From: Rallus limicola
Lineage: Eukaryota; Chordata; Aves; Gruiformes; Rallidae
Assembly: GCA_022605955.1 (NCBI GenBank)
Contig: JAKCOZ010000001.1
Coordinates: 80,030,520 to 80,094,519 of the forward strand
Length of the DNA: 64,000 nucleotides
Reading direction: 5' to 3'
In this document: positions 23,691 through 34,382 of the stretch, in pieces
Numbering within the stretch: the first letter of the stretch is position 1
How the letters are laid out: each line of letters begins with the position of its first letter
Program-made: the position numbers and the translations under genes
Notes under the pieces: model-generated
Databases searched by the model: none
Told to the model about the DNA's origin: nothing
What the model saw: the letters and a program-made list of their open reading frames with translations, nothing else

Positions 23691-23867
23691 ACCAGGGAAT
23701 ATATACAGGGGCCCCTTCTCAACATGCACGTAAAGCCAAGTCTTGTCGTTTCTGCTGCTTGGTGTTTTACAAGTGCTTTGTCACTGGTGCCTCTTTTTTG
23801 AACAGTTTCTGTTTTCTAAGATCTTTCCCATCCCAAAGTCTCTCCGGGACTCTAATCATTCGCACTC

Positions 23868-23886
23868 TGTGTGTGTGCGCGCGTGC
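23868..23886 (+). repeat. Alternating TG/CG repeat, Z-DNA-prone
   Basis: Nineteen bases alternate strictly pyrimidine-purine, moving from TG steps to CG steps. This is the classic composition for left-handed DNA and for variable length. Confidence 0.75.
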
Positions 23887-23981
23887 TTCTCTCACTCTTA
23901 TTTTTAAGAAAAGCGCCAGAGCTGACCAGCCGCAGTGCTCAGCTGAAGGCATGCCCTGGCATATGCAGCGGCATTAATACT

Positions 23982-24019
23982 TTTCTCAGTGGGTAAGATT
24001 CACCCACCCCTGAGAGAAA
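23982..24019. repeat. Imperfect inverted repeat
   Basis: 'tttctcagtgggt' faces 'acccacccctgagagaaa' across seven bases. The arms pair apart from a small bulge. The structure is not followed by a terminator and no transcript is visible. Confidence 0.45.
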
Positions 24020-26539
24020 TGACTCACACAAGGTCTAGGCACCACTTAAATCCAACGTAAGCTGTATTTTGTTGACTTAGATGAGATTTTGCTGGAGCTT
24101 TGGCCTTGCATCAAGCCTTTGCGCCAGAGTGATTTTTCACCACATATTATTTTTACATCTTAACGTTCCACTTACATTTTGGCCTACTATCGAGGCACCT
24201 CAGAGAAAAGTCTTCATCGATCTGCCTACAGTAACTACAGAGGGTTTTTTTTTCTCATCTGGTCATACTTAATTTTACAACCCAGTAAGATACCTGAGAA
24301 GTATAGTTTATTTTTCCCGATGCATATTCCCTGTGTCAAGGATGAACTCTTACTGCGGTCTGTTGGGCTGCTGTGTATCAGCTCAGCTCTCTGAGAATCC
24401 TCTCTGGTCCTCACAGTCCAGATTTGATCATTTTGCATTATCAGTAGATGTTGGTATCTCACAATTTCATTCGCCTTCTGAATGCATTAGCTGATGTATT
24501 GCATGCGCAGGTCATAGCAAAACTCTCAGCAGCACCCCTGCTGTTAAGTTTTCACCATATTAAGAGAAGACCCATTATTCTTTCTTTCCTGCTTTTTGTC
24601 TTGTAGAGACATGTTCTCCATGACAGAACCTTACATCTCCAACCCAGGAGTCCTTTGATTTTATAACAGTTTTTTTATTAAATACTTGGTCAGAGACTTC
24701 TTGAAAGAAAATTTATAAGAATATCCATGTGTGCCCATCTTTTGCTTCAGGATATAACTCGGAAATGAAAAACACACAGAAAGGAATGAAAAGAAACCAG
24801 TTGTATACAGAACTGTTAAAGACAGGGCTTGGTTGGAGTGTAAATACCTCTAACAACCCCCATGGCAAAGACCATAAAACCGAAACAGAACAACCTGGGC
24901 AGCTCCTCTGCAGTGACCTTAGCTGCACCTCGCATACTCCAGCAGCCCAGCTGACCCACTGACTTTTTCTCCTCCCAAAAGAGGACCATAGTAATGAGCA
25001 TTCTGTACATCTCCGCAGCAGAAAAGGGCAAAGAGAGTTATTATCAGTTATTGTTTTACAGTAATGCCAGGCCTCAAGGCTTGTTGTCACAGTGATGTTC
25101 TAGCACATGGCAGATTTCAAGCAGCATGTTATTTGCGGTCATGCTTAGTGAAACTGTGAGGATGGGGGCAAGTTGGCCTTTGTTCCTTCAAGAAACATTT
25201 CTTCTCTTCTTCTACTTTAGTGTCGCATGATTAAACAGGCCTCCCTACAGGTGAGGGTGAAATCCCAGGGCAGCTGACACTGGTATGCCTGTGAAGGACA
25301 CCCGCTAAACAGCTGTCGGGGTGGTTTTGTTTTCATTCTATTTATTATTGTCCTTGAGGGCTTCAGAAGAACAAAATGTATTTTCCAAAGTCGGGCATGA
25401 CCCTGAGTAGCAGCTCTTAGAGGGACATAGCACAATACTGTACATCAGTTAAGACCTGTGGAGAGAGCACATCCTGGGGATGTGGAATGAGGTTGCCCTT
25501 GGGTTTGCTTTTCTCTTGCACCCTATTCCATCCCCATCATCTTTGTGTGGATCATGCACTGCAGTGTTGGTAAAAAAAAAAAGGAAATACATTTTGCTGG
25601 AGAGGAGACTTCCGGAATGAGATGAAAGGCCATCTCCCCTTTCACTTCACCTGCTTTTGCTTTCCTTCTCTTCTACCTTGTCTTGCACGAAGACGCACTC
25701 AAATGCGTGTATGCACGCAGGCACACGTGCAGGCACAGGCGCCTTTGAGCAGTTGTCCCTTCAAACCAAGTGTCGATCTCTACGTGGACAGCTCTTGGCA
25801 CAACAGAGGAACAGAGATCCTGCCTATAAGAATACCTTACGAAAAAAGCCACACATGAAGACAAGCCTCCGAGTAACAGAGTGAGCAAAACTGAGAGAAA
25901 GCTGTCTTGTTACATATAATTGAATCCCTCAGCACCTTTAAGTGACACCTTTCTTGCTTACACATACAGGAAATATACTGCACAAATGCTATTAAGCTGG
26001 AGCTAAACTAATTTAACTGGTGGAGTGGGTGGACAGACTCCTTCTTCCTTTAAGAAACCATGTATCACTGATTGCCTGATAAATGTGCACTATTGCAACA
26101 CTTTTTAAAGAGAATGCAAGGATTGACAATATGTCCAGGCTCACAGCTGGAGCAGAAAGGGACAACAGACAATTACCTTACACTGGAGAAGCATGTACGC
26201 AACAACTTCCCTGTAACAATGAAGGGGCGAGCTCCTGGGAGCAGAGTGCAGTTGTGCTGCTGGAAGCTGCTGGGTACCAACCAGCAGCTCTGAGACATAA
26301 GCTCTTAAAAAATTCTTGCAGGACCTTTAGTAATGAGAAGTGGTCAGGCCCTTGTGCTTAGCTTTCATCCATAACACTGATGGTGGTGTTTCTGCACCCA
26401 CTGAACAGAGCATTGATCTTGTGAGATCTGGTCCTTGCTTAAATCCATCAGGTTTCCATATGCAGTGGCAGACAGGCAAAACCTGAAATTTGTCATGAAA
26501 GCTAGTAGAGGCAGGCAGATGTTTAGGGGCTGGTGAGCA
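24020..26539. other. Unique non-coding DNA
   Basis: No gene, repeat or RNA recognised over about 2.5 kb. A minus frame of 125 codons (24713-25090) rich in Ser, Leu and Cys has no known domain. A short A run lies near 25573. Alternating GCACAC/GCAGGCAC units at 25713-25740 are too irregular to call a satellite. Confidence 0.55.
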
Positions 26540-26720
26540 GTGGCGTTATGGCTGCCGAGAGCTGTAAGAATGAGTTAATGGGCTGTTGCCACAAAGGCCG
26601 GTGACTGAATCCTGTTGTAGCGTCTCATGGCGAGCAGGTGAATAAATTCAATTCTCGCCATGTCTCTGGCTAGCAGGCCGCAGGACTGCTCATTCGCATG
26701 AAGAAAATGAGTGATGTTCC
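26540..26720. promoter_or_regulatory. Candidate conserved element with nested dyad
   Basis: CATGGCGAG (26626-26634) and CTCGCCATG (26654-26662) form a perfect 9-bp inverted repeat around an AT-rich loop that itself contains GAAT-AA-ATTC. An octamer variant (ATTCGCAT, about 26692) follows. CpG-containing arms and lack of repeat identity set it apart from its surroundings. It could be a paired protein-binding site or a structured RNA; neither is shown. Confidence 0.35.
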
Positions 26721-27369
26721 TGTACTTTGTGGTAACCTGCCTTTAGGGGCCCAGCTCTCAAATGAGTTGATGGGGAAATGTCCTTGGTATTGAGGGCTGG
26801 AAGTGAGGCGATGCTTCCCTCCATTCATTTGAAATCATGATGACATTATTTAATTCCTTTGGAAGCTTCTAAGGTCTTAACCTCAGCTACATGTGGGAAA
26901 TTAGCATTTTTGCAGATAGAGAGACATCTGTTGTGATACCAGTTAGTCTTCAGTTACCACAACCGTGGATGCTAGGAGTCTTACTGGTGGAACATTAGCC
27001 ACGCATCAGTGAAGCTAGGATTTCTGCTCTATGGCCATGAAGACCTCTTGATTTACTTCCCCAATACAAGAAGCTTGGGGTAGGATTACCCAGCTCCCTT
27101 CCAACAACCATACTGTGTTGAGCAGACAAACCAGCACATAAGTGTGTCAAAATGTGTTCTTAGGTAGGATGATTCACATCTTGAACTAAACTTTGGTCAG
27201 ATGAGCCTGTGCTGAGAGTTGGTAGGCATGCTATTTGGTGGGAAATCACCAAAGGGCCTTTGCCTGATCTGTACTTTGAGGCTGGTGGGCTTCAGGGCTC
27301 TCTCTTCTTATAGTTGTTAGTGTGCTATCTTAAGCAGATGTGTGGCCTTCATTGCCCTGGTATATGAGT
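26721..27369. other. Unique non-coding DNA
   Basis: Nothing recognisable. Confidence 0.5.
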
Positions 27370-27545
27370 AACTCTCAATCTTTTTAATGGATTGTCAGAG
27401 TGCCTCAGGCGTGCAGGGAAGTAAAATTACTCTATTTCACAGATGGGGAACAGGGAAATTGATGGTTAAACCCTCAGAAGGATACAAGTACCAAAGTTCT
27501 GCCCAACTGCCACTCTTGGCTCCTAAATCCAAGTCCATTTGTTCA
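27370..27545 (-). mobile_element. MIR-like SINE relic
   Basis: 'attactctatttcacagatg' followed by 'gggaacagggaaattga' (27427-27463) is the reverse complement of the MIR core ('attatccccattttacagatg' then 'gggaaactgaggca'). The segments on either side are too worn to define the head or tail. Confidence 0.6.
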
Positions 27546-28389
27546 CTGATGTCCATTTCTATATAGAGAAATTTATGTACATTTCTGTTGTTTACCAGCA
27601 TATCTAACCATGTGCTCGCAGTTGCGTTTCTGTCCAAGTCCAGAAGGGCCCCACTACTACTAAGACTGAGCAGCTTAGCCACTCAACAGGAGAGCAGAAG
27701 CTGGGCAGCAGAGGTGGGAGTGCCTTGATCAGCAGGCTGCGCATGGCCCTTCCTTTTTCTGTCCTAGTTAGTTTTTATTAGTGTATGGCAGCTTCAGCAC
27801 GAAGACTGGTATCTTCTGAACACCAGTGGAGATTATAGACATTCCTCTAGGAGATAGAAGAGGATGAACTAAATCTTCTCAGACAGAAAACAGAATTGGA
27901 CCTTCTTGATGAGTTTTTGAGCTGTTGAGCTACAGTATGACAAAGAGCTTGGTAGCAACCACTTCTTTCTTCATCTTTTTTGGAAACTATGGTTGTTCCA
28001 GGAGAGGAACAACCTAAGTGTACCAGCCAAAGAGATGGGTAGGATTTACCAAGCTGGTAAGGGCAGTATTTGACTTTATGTAGCCCACCTCATTTCTTCC
28101 ATTAACACCTCTGCAGGATCCTTTCCTAGTCACATAATGCAGTAAATGCTGCAGAGCTCCTTGAGAAGAAGTGATGTCCAGAGACTGACACTGCTCAGGA
28201 AGGTTAAGTCAGCAGGTAGCAAGAATGGGTTCAGAGTTTAGGAGGCTTTGGGAAAAGTGGTGAAGCAATTTATAATTTTAATCATTGATAAGTGAGGCAG
28301 ATCAGTGTAGTGTGACATGGACACCATAGCATAGCTCCTACACCAGCTGATTATCATTCACTCCACTCTATCTCTTTGGCTCCCTCAAC
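27546..28389. other. Unique non-coding DNA
   Basis: No gene or repeat recognised. Confidence 0.5.
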
Positions 28390-28830
28390 ATTACAGAACT
28401 CAAAAAGGTGTAGAGAAGAAGGGCAGAAAATATGATATGAGAGGTTGAGAGTCCTGAGCTAACAGGACTGGCTAAAAATAAAAGCGAGGCCTTTATAGCC
28501 TATGAAGAAGAAGAAGGAGAAGCTGTTAAGAGGGGATTTAATTGAGTGTAAAATCCTAAATGGTATAGATAATGCCAAGGCATGTTCCTGTTCACAGACT
28601 GGCTCACAGAGAGGACAGTCAGCTGCAGAGGAAATGAGTTCAGCTCAGCTTATGTGGCAGGGCTTATTCACACAAAACCTAGAGGTGCTTGGGACAGTAG
28701 CAGGAGGAAGAAACTTCAGTTTACAGTAGGTAAAAGGACATCCCAAAGGGAACAGGCTATCCTGGCATCGAGCAGATGATCTGGTTATGAGATAGGAGCT
28801 TTCTGGCCTATACCTATGGAGGTAAAGATC
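28390..28830 (+). mobile_element. Ancient CR1/L3-type LINE fragment
   Basis: The plus strand starts with 'ggtgtagagaagaagggcag' (family: val-gln-arg-arg-ala) and 'aaaatatgatatgagaggtt'. It continues into a segment at 28529-28570 reading 'RGDLIECKILNGIDN', close to the family's arg-gly-asp-leu-ile..phe-lys-ile-asn-gly. Later segments ('cttcagtttacagtaggtaa' near 28713) fit the arg-phe-arg-leu-asp block. It decays towards 28830. Inactive and old. Confidence 0.7.
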
Positions 28831-28939
28831 TAGCAGAGGTAGGATTATCTGTGTTGTTTCAGGCTGGGAAAAACTGGAGAGATAATATTAAGTCCTAGTC
28901 ATGACTCTAGTTGAAGTGCCGTATGATGCGCACTGTGAA

Positions 28940-29110
28940 CTTTACTTCTTTAAGTGGTATTTTCAAAGTAGGAAAATCTGATCTCCCCAGTGCCCCTCAA
29001 GAACAGTGGCAAAAACACTCAAAGTCATAGAGAAACTGAGGCACAGAGAAAGGGCTTTACCCATTCATTACTCTGTAATGAATTTGCAGGTGAATCACAA
29101 CTGCTTGCAT
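28940..29110 (-). mobile_element. MIR-like SINE relic
   Basis: 'agagaaactgaggcacagag' followed by 'aaagggctttaccca' (29030-29064) is nearly identical to the reverse-complement MIR core 'gaggaaactgaggcacagag'. The sequence on either side has decayed. Confidence 0.65.
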
Positions 29111-29488
29111 GAACAAATGATTCCTCTGTATGTTTTATAAATGTGTGCCACATCCCATGCCCAAAACCTGCCCTGGGATTGCCTCTGCCTGTCTTTTCAA
29201 ATGTTCAGCCAGAAACAGTGAAAGAAGTGGCTAACAAATTTGAGGTCTCTGTGGTCACCGTCCCACCATTAAAATCCCAGGTCTGCTCCTGGACCTGGGA
29301 TGCCACTCATTGCTCCCGTCAGTGAGCAGAGACCCTTGCAGCTCCACATGCTTGGGCATTATGCGTAGATGCAGCTGATAAAGTGACAGTGACACCCTTG
29401 CTCACAGGCTTGGGCCCTCTTCTCTGTGTAGGGCAAAGGAGCCGGAGAGCTGATGCAGCTGCACACCCAGTGAGAGCAATCTCTGGGG
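29111..29488. other. Unique non-coding DNA
   Basis: No gene or repeat recognised. Confidence 0.5.
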
Positions 29489-29665
29489 CTTACATAGAGC
29501 TTTGAAGCTCCCAAGCCCTTCTGCTGACCCAGGGCATAACCCCTGGGGCAGTCTGCCCTCTACTTACTTATGCCTGGGGAAACAGGGACTAGAAACTGAG
29601 TATGAGTGGCTGCAGAATTTGCCTGAAAACCAAAGGACGCCAGAAGTTGTGCGCAAGGCACTTAA
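29489..29665 (-). mobile_element. Possible MIR-like SINE relic
   Basis: 'cttacatagagctttgaagc' with 'tcccaagccctt' (near 29490-29521) resembles the reverse-complement tail. About 50 bases later, 'tgcctggggaaacagggact' followed by 'agaaactgag' resembles the core, in the right order. More degraded than the neighbouring copy. Confidence 0.45.
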
Positions 29666-30039
29666 TCATTTAATCGCCTTTTCTGGTGCTGCAGTGTTTA
29701 CCATAGCTCGACAGATACCCAAAAGTAAGGTGGAAAGAAACTAATGAATTAACCCTCCAAGCAAGGGAGCCTCTGAGAGAAGGCCACTGGCCTGATCTCA
29801 GCTCCCACCTTCCCCACTTGTGGCTTTTGGCAGTTCAAGCTGGTGGTGTTGCTGATAACATTTTTTTTAATGTGGTCTCCTCTCTGAAGGTTGAACTAAA
29901 TAAGGGAAATATCATTAAAGTGAGGGCAGGGCTTCAAAGGGAAGATTTTCAGTATTAGCAGTAAGAATGAGGAGGGGGAGAGGGCTATATGGGTAATCGA
30001 GTAAGGGGGAATGTATTTAATAAGGGAGATCTGCGAAAT
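29666..30039. other. Unique non-coding DNA
   Basis: Nothing recognisable apart from an eight-T run near 29861. Confidence 0.5.
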
Positions 30040-30300
30040 TAGTGCAGTGCCATCTTTTAGCAGCGATCAGAATATAATCGGTTTTACATGGGGAGAATAC
30101 AGTCGGCTTGCAATAGCCCTGAAAAATTTATTTCAAAATATGTGCTGCATTGTGCAGGAGTTTAACAAATTATCAATTTAAAACAGAATAGTAATGCGAA
30201 TGAAGTCTTTTGCTAATGAAAAATGTAGAAATACAAACAAAACAATCCTCAAATGCTGTTTAGCTTTTCCATATCTCCTGGGAATTAGCTGCTGCTTTCA
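30040..30300. promoter_or_regulatory. AT-rich candidate conserved element with octamer-like site
   Basis: It holds an octamer variant (ATGCGAAT, 30194-30201), a 'gctaatgaaaaatg' core, 'ttatttcaaaatatgtgctg' and 'aacaaattatcaatttaaaa', with no repeat signature and very low coding potential. The texture matches vertebrate enhancers with POU/homeodomain sites. No alignment was available to prove constraint. Confidence 0.35.
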
Positions 30301-31977
30301 GTCTCATTCTACCTGCTATTGCTCTAAGCTAAACTTTCCATTTATATGAGAAAAACTGGAGTCAGGAGGATTACGAGCCCCTCTGCTTTTGATTTTTAAT
30401 AAAAAGCGAACATTTACTTCTGAACAGTAGCAGTGAGAAAGGGAATTAAATCTGAGGAGAGTGGGTTGACCTTTGGGAGCGCAGGCACGTTCACACACAG
30501 AGATTCCCTTGGTCTCTCTCTCTGTTGCCCGCTCCCTTTTGCTGACGCACACGCTGCACTGTGTGCATACAAAGGTGCGTATACACACTTGTATTGCTAT
30601 GTGCTCTCCCACACCTGGTTTCTTGCAGGTGACCCCATACAAAGACGCGTGTGGCTCTTACGTTCTTTTTCCTTTCCGGTGTGTTACGTGCACACACATC
30701 CATCCCTTTTTTCTTACAGCAAATGTTCCCTTAGTGCAATCTATAGAGTTGTACTCAGATGTTTAGAAGCAGGAGAAGGATCTGCAGAAGTGCTTTTTAA
30801 AATACTAAATGGAAGAATGTATTTGAGGTCCGTCATTTTGCTTCCTACTTTGTTAGCGTGCATTTTTGGGCTTTCATGTGAAGCTACGACAGCTAGAAAC
30901 AACATTTGTATTTGAAAGAAGAGCTTGAAAGGCCTCTGGTTGATCATTCAACTTCAGAAGCCGGGACTTTTGGGAAAAACACTACCTGTGTACTCACAGA
31001 GCACTGGCAGAATCACAAGCGTAGGCAGTATCAATGGAAACCAAGATTACAGGAGAGATGCCCTGGGAGTCTCCACACCCATGTTCCTCCCATTGTGTTT
31101 TCTAACCCTGCTCAGGGTAGGGCTTCTTCGCCTGGCAGTGTGAAAGGGAAAGAACCTTCTCACACTTCACTGCGTATTTATGCTCCTGAGACAGCTGTTG
31201 CTGTGCCAGGACAGTCCTGGTGGTAAGGCAGTAGTGGAGGGCTTCCCAAGGCAGAATAATGCAGGCGGGTCCGAAGAGGCAGATGTACGTTATTTGTATT
31301 GGCAGAAGCTGAAAAACAACCCAGCCCCCTCCCCATGAAAAAGCACACTTATAATTAAAACCCAACAGATTTATTGCCTTGACTCATTCTGGTATTTATC
31401 AAATTATAGCTGTGTGGCACAGAACTGTATGGCATGATTTACAGTGGTGGTGTGGAAAGGCACAGCAGCGATTCCCTCCCAGGAGAACAGAGGGAGCTTT
31501 GTTCCCGTCATGATAGGACCAGACGTGGTGGGAGAACCTGGGTAATTGAGTGCTTTGTCAAAGCCAACCTCTTTCCTCTTCTGTGTGTGTTTGCACAGAT
31601 CTAATCACTCTCATCACATCAGATGCTCTAATCATTCTGACATTACGTATGGGGGAGCAGACATCTAAAGAGCAGGAGCCGCTTTCTTCACCACCATCAC
31701 CATGATGATTGTCTAGCAGCTTTGTTTTTTAACCCACTGATGAAGCAAAACACACAGGAAATTGAGACCAGGGATAATGAATTCAGGAACAGGTTATAGA
31801 CATTGGCACCAGCTAGGAAACAGGTTTTTCCGAACTTTATAACTCCTATGTTCGTTTAAACAAATTGATTTATGTTTGCATGCAGTCTTCAGTAGTACAT
31901 AATTTTGCATTTAAGGAACAATGGGAGAGACCCAATGTAGGCAATATAAGAGCGGCAAATTGCAAACCTGGCAAAGA
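30301..31977. other. Unique non-coding DNA
   Basis: No gene recognised. The overlapping plus and minus frames at 30316-30915 contain many CACACA/GTGTGT steps and no known domain. Confidence 0.55.
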
Positions 31978-32060
31978 GACCGTGATAGCCTCGTAGTGGA
32001 TGCAGCACTTGCCTCAAATTGTAACGACACACAGTGAGTTCAAATCCCACCGGGGGTCCT
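31978..32060 (+). mobile_element. tRNA-like sequence, probably a tRNA-derived SINE relic
   Basis: A T-arm is well formed: GTGAG (32034-32038), loop TTCAAAT (32039-32045), CCCAC (32046-32050), four of five pairs intact. The surrounding GAGTTCAAATCCC matches a polymerase III B box. An A-box-like TAGTGGATGCAG (31994-32005) lies at the expected distance. The acceptor halves (ACCGTGA at 31979 and CGGGGGT at 32051-32057) pair only partly, and the anticodon arm is not clean, so it is not a working tRNA gene. No MIR core follows. It could instead be an old tRNA pseudogene. Confidence 0.5.
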
Positions 32061-32202
32061 GTTTTTATTAGAAATACTTCATATCTCTTATTTTTTGTGT
32101 CAAATGGATCACTACACTTTCAGCATTTAATTATCTTTATCATCCAGAAATGCTCTGGTTCTAATGAAAATATTTAAACAGCTCCTCCAGGAACAAAATG
32201 TA

Positions 32203-32243
32203 ACACAGGCCTTGTTGCTCAGACACAGGGCCTTGTTGCTCAG
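32203..32243 (+). repeat. Tandem duplication of a 20/21-bp unit
   Basis: The unit at 32203-32222 is repeated at 32223-32243 with one extra G. A partial third copy ('aggccttgattcc') begins near 32246. It lies in a short frame on the minus strand, making a duplicated peptide that is not evidence of coding. Confidence 0.85.
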
Positions 32244-33179
32244 GTAGGCCTTGATTCCTATGGAAGTCAGAGCAAGCGCGGAGTGGGCTGTTGCCTCACA
32301 GCCAATGGGGGACAACATTGAGTGGTTGTGAAGGTCATGACCTGGAGGGTGGGCTCCCCTCCTCCTTGTGGCTCAGCTGCCACTAAACCCATTGTAGCCC
32401 GATGTAACTCCACCAGAGTTAGCAAAGTAGCAGCAGCTTTCAACTTGGGTTACTGAAGGTTAAGTCAGAGCCTGGGTGCTCCACACAGTTACCATCAATG
32501 TCTTTATGACTTTCCATGTAATTCCTGCTACAATGGAGTGCCAAGGAAGGCCTCCTACGACTAATCTTAAGGCTTGCAGTTTTTCCCTAGACTACAAGAG
32601 AAGTTTGTATGATATTGTGACTGAACTTCTTCCTTCTCTTTTTCCCAGAAAGGGAAAATTCTGCTGATAATTGCTCATGTTTTGCTGATGTTTATACCCA
32701 TTTGTTACCACCCCTGCAAAGTTTTCACCCATATCAGTTTTGCATATCAAAAGCAGACTACATTGGTTCTATTATATATGGTGGGTGGAATTGTCAAAAG
32801 CATCTAAGTAGTAGAGGAGGCTTTGTCTATAGAGGAATGACATGTGTCATTCATGACTGAAGCCTGGGTAGCCCTACCTGACCTAATTTTAACTTTGGAG
32901 ATAACAGATAGCAGTGAGACCTCAGCATGGAATATCCTGGCATGGGCTGTGAACAGGACTTGGTCAGAACGGCTAATTTTCATTGAAGTCTCTGCCATTG
33001 TGCCCTCAGTACTACTGTTGAAAATCACTCCAGCTAGTTTAATACCTTTGTAGCCACGTCAGATAAATCGTGGTCTTGTCTGTCATTGAAGTGTGTACGC
33101 GCTGCTTATATGAATCCTTGAATTCTGCAAGGGAAACAAGAAAAAGCAAGGCCCAAACATAGCAAGGTGCTTCGTAATT
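32244..33179. other. Unique non-coding DNA
   Basis: No gene or repeat recognised. The opposing frames at 32804-33053 cover the same DNA and match nothing known. Confidence 0.5.
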
Positions 33180-33780
33180 ATGGTCTTGTGGTCTGTTTGT
33201 ACAGATGTGAGGGTTTATTTATTTATTGTGGTGAATGACTGCAAGCTTTGATATTGCTAACGTTCAATAAGAGTTTATGCTTCACTTTCCAAATGCAGGC
33301 TTCCCCTCTCTGTTAAGAGCAGCACGCATGGTAAAATAAATTATTTCTTATAGCGTAGAGTACAATAACTGCTGCCTCCATTCAGTACTGGGCACGGAGA
33401 ATACCACGAATTCTGCTGCCTTGCCTTCGGAGTATTATTATTTCTTGTCACAAAATACAGAGAAAAGGGCATTTCCAGAGCAATTTTTGAATGATTTCAG
33501 TCTTACCACTGCATTACTAATACTGTTTTGTTGTTGTTTCTAAATGGTGTGGCTTTCACTTTGCTCGACAGCATTTATTTTCGAGGATTGCATTCTGCTT
33601 ATTACATGATTATATTCCGATGCTCAGATTGTACAAACATTTTCATCAAGTCACAAGAGAGGAGCATTATTGATACAGTTCTGCTTCAAACCGGGGATCA
33701 GATTCATTCAAAATTGTTGAAAGCTGCCTAATGAATCCAAGCAGAGTTGCAGCCCAGTGACAGGCGATGACTGAATACAG
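33180..33780. promoter_or_regulatory. Long AT-rich candidate conserved element
   Basis: About 600 bases lack repeat signatures and have a mixed AT-rich texture with many homeodomain-type cores: 'aaataaattatttct' near 33335, 'gcattactaatactg' near 33511, 'gcttattacatgattatatt' near 33597 and 'cctaatgaatcc' near 33727. ATTTATTTATT occurs at the start. There is no sustained open frame. It is the longest such block in the window. Conservation is untested. Confidence 0.35.
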
Positions 33781-34054
33781 TCAGCCTGTGGTTGGGTTTG
33801 CATTTTTTTTGCTGCGAGCATTAAACATGGCAGTTTACAAAGTTCTACTGATCCTTGATGCTAGACAAAACCAGTCGAACTGGAGATCAAACTTGGCAAA
33901 AGACCTGTGTTAAAAGAATATTATTTTCCCTCCTCAGCTTTTGAAACTTTTGAGAGTTCTCCAGAGCAATTTGCTAGAAATGATTTGGCGAATTTTGGAA
34001 TTTTTCAACACTCTACAGAACAGCGTTGAATCCGATGTGAATTGGCAGAATGGG
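33781..34054. other. Unique non-coding DNA
   Basis: AT-leaning sequence continuing from the candidate element; nothing further recognised. Confidence 0.45.
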
Positions 34055-34079
34055 ATATATATATATATATATATATATA
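34055..34079 (+). repeat. AT dinucleotide microsatellite
   Basis: Twelve and a half uninterrupted AT units. Likely length-variable and prone to unwinding or cruciform formation. Confidence 0.95.
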
Positions 34080-34309
34080 CAGCTACTGCTGAAAAATGCC
34101 AATTGAGCAGCATGCTACTTGTTGAATAATTGAAGTGTCAGGCAGCATGTTCATTAAGTGTTCTCAGCTGCTGGCCCAAGTGGTTGCATTAGGTGTTGGG
34201 GCACTTTTTCTGCTTGGTCATAAGGCTTTTTTTTTTTACAGGATATAAACTGTAATTCTGACAAATTTGCTTGTGTCACTGGAGCAAGCACGCTCTCAGT
34301 TAGCCCTCA

Positions 34310-34382
34310 GTCTGTACGTGTGAGCGAGGGGTTAGACTTGATGGTCCCTTCCAACCTCCTACAGTTCTGTGGTTCAGTGATT
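34310..34382 (+). mobile_element. CR1 LINE 3' terminus fragment
   Basis: 'gaggggttagacttgatggt' followed by 'cccttccaacctcc' and 'agttctgtggttcagtga' is the typical CR1 3' UTR end, with degraded terminal octamer units. No ORF2 sequence precedes it, so it is a very short 5'-truncated insertion. Confidence 0.8.

Noticed and set aside
30433..30915. A 160-codon plus-strand frame, Ser/Leu/Cys-rich.
   Set aside because: Two further frames cover the same bases, and there is no family resemblance or exon boundary evidence.
31978..32060. Functional tRNA gene.
   Set aside because: The acceptor stem has several mismatches, the anticodon arm is not clean and there is no clear polymerase III T-run directly after. 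Kept only as a tRNA-like relic.
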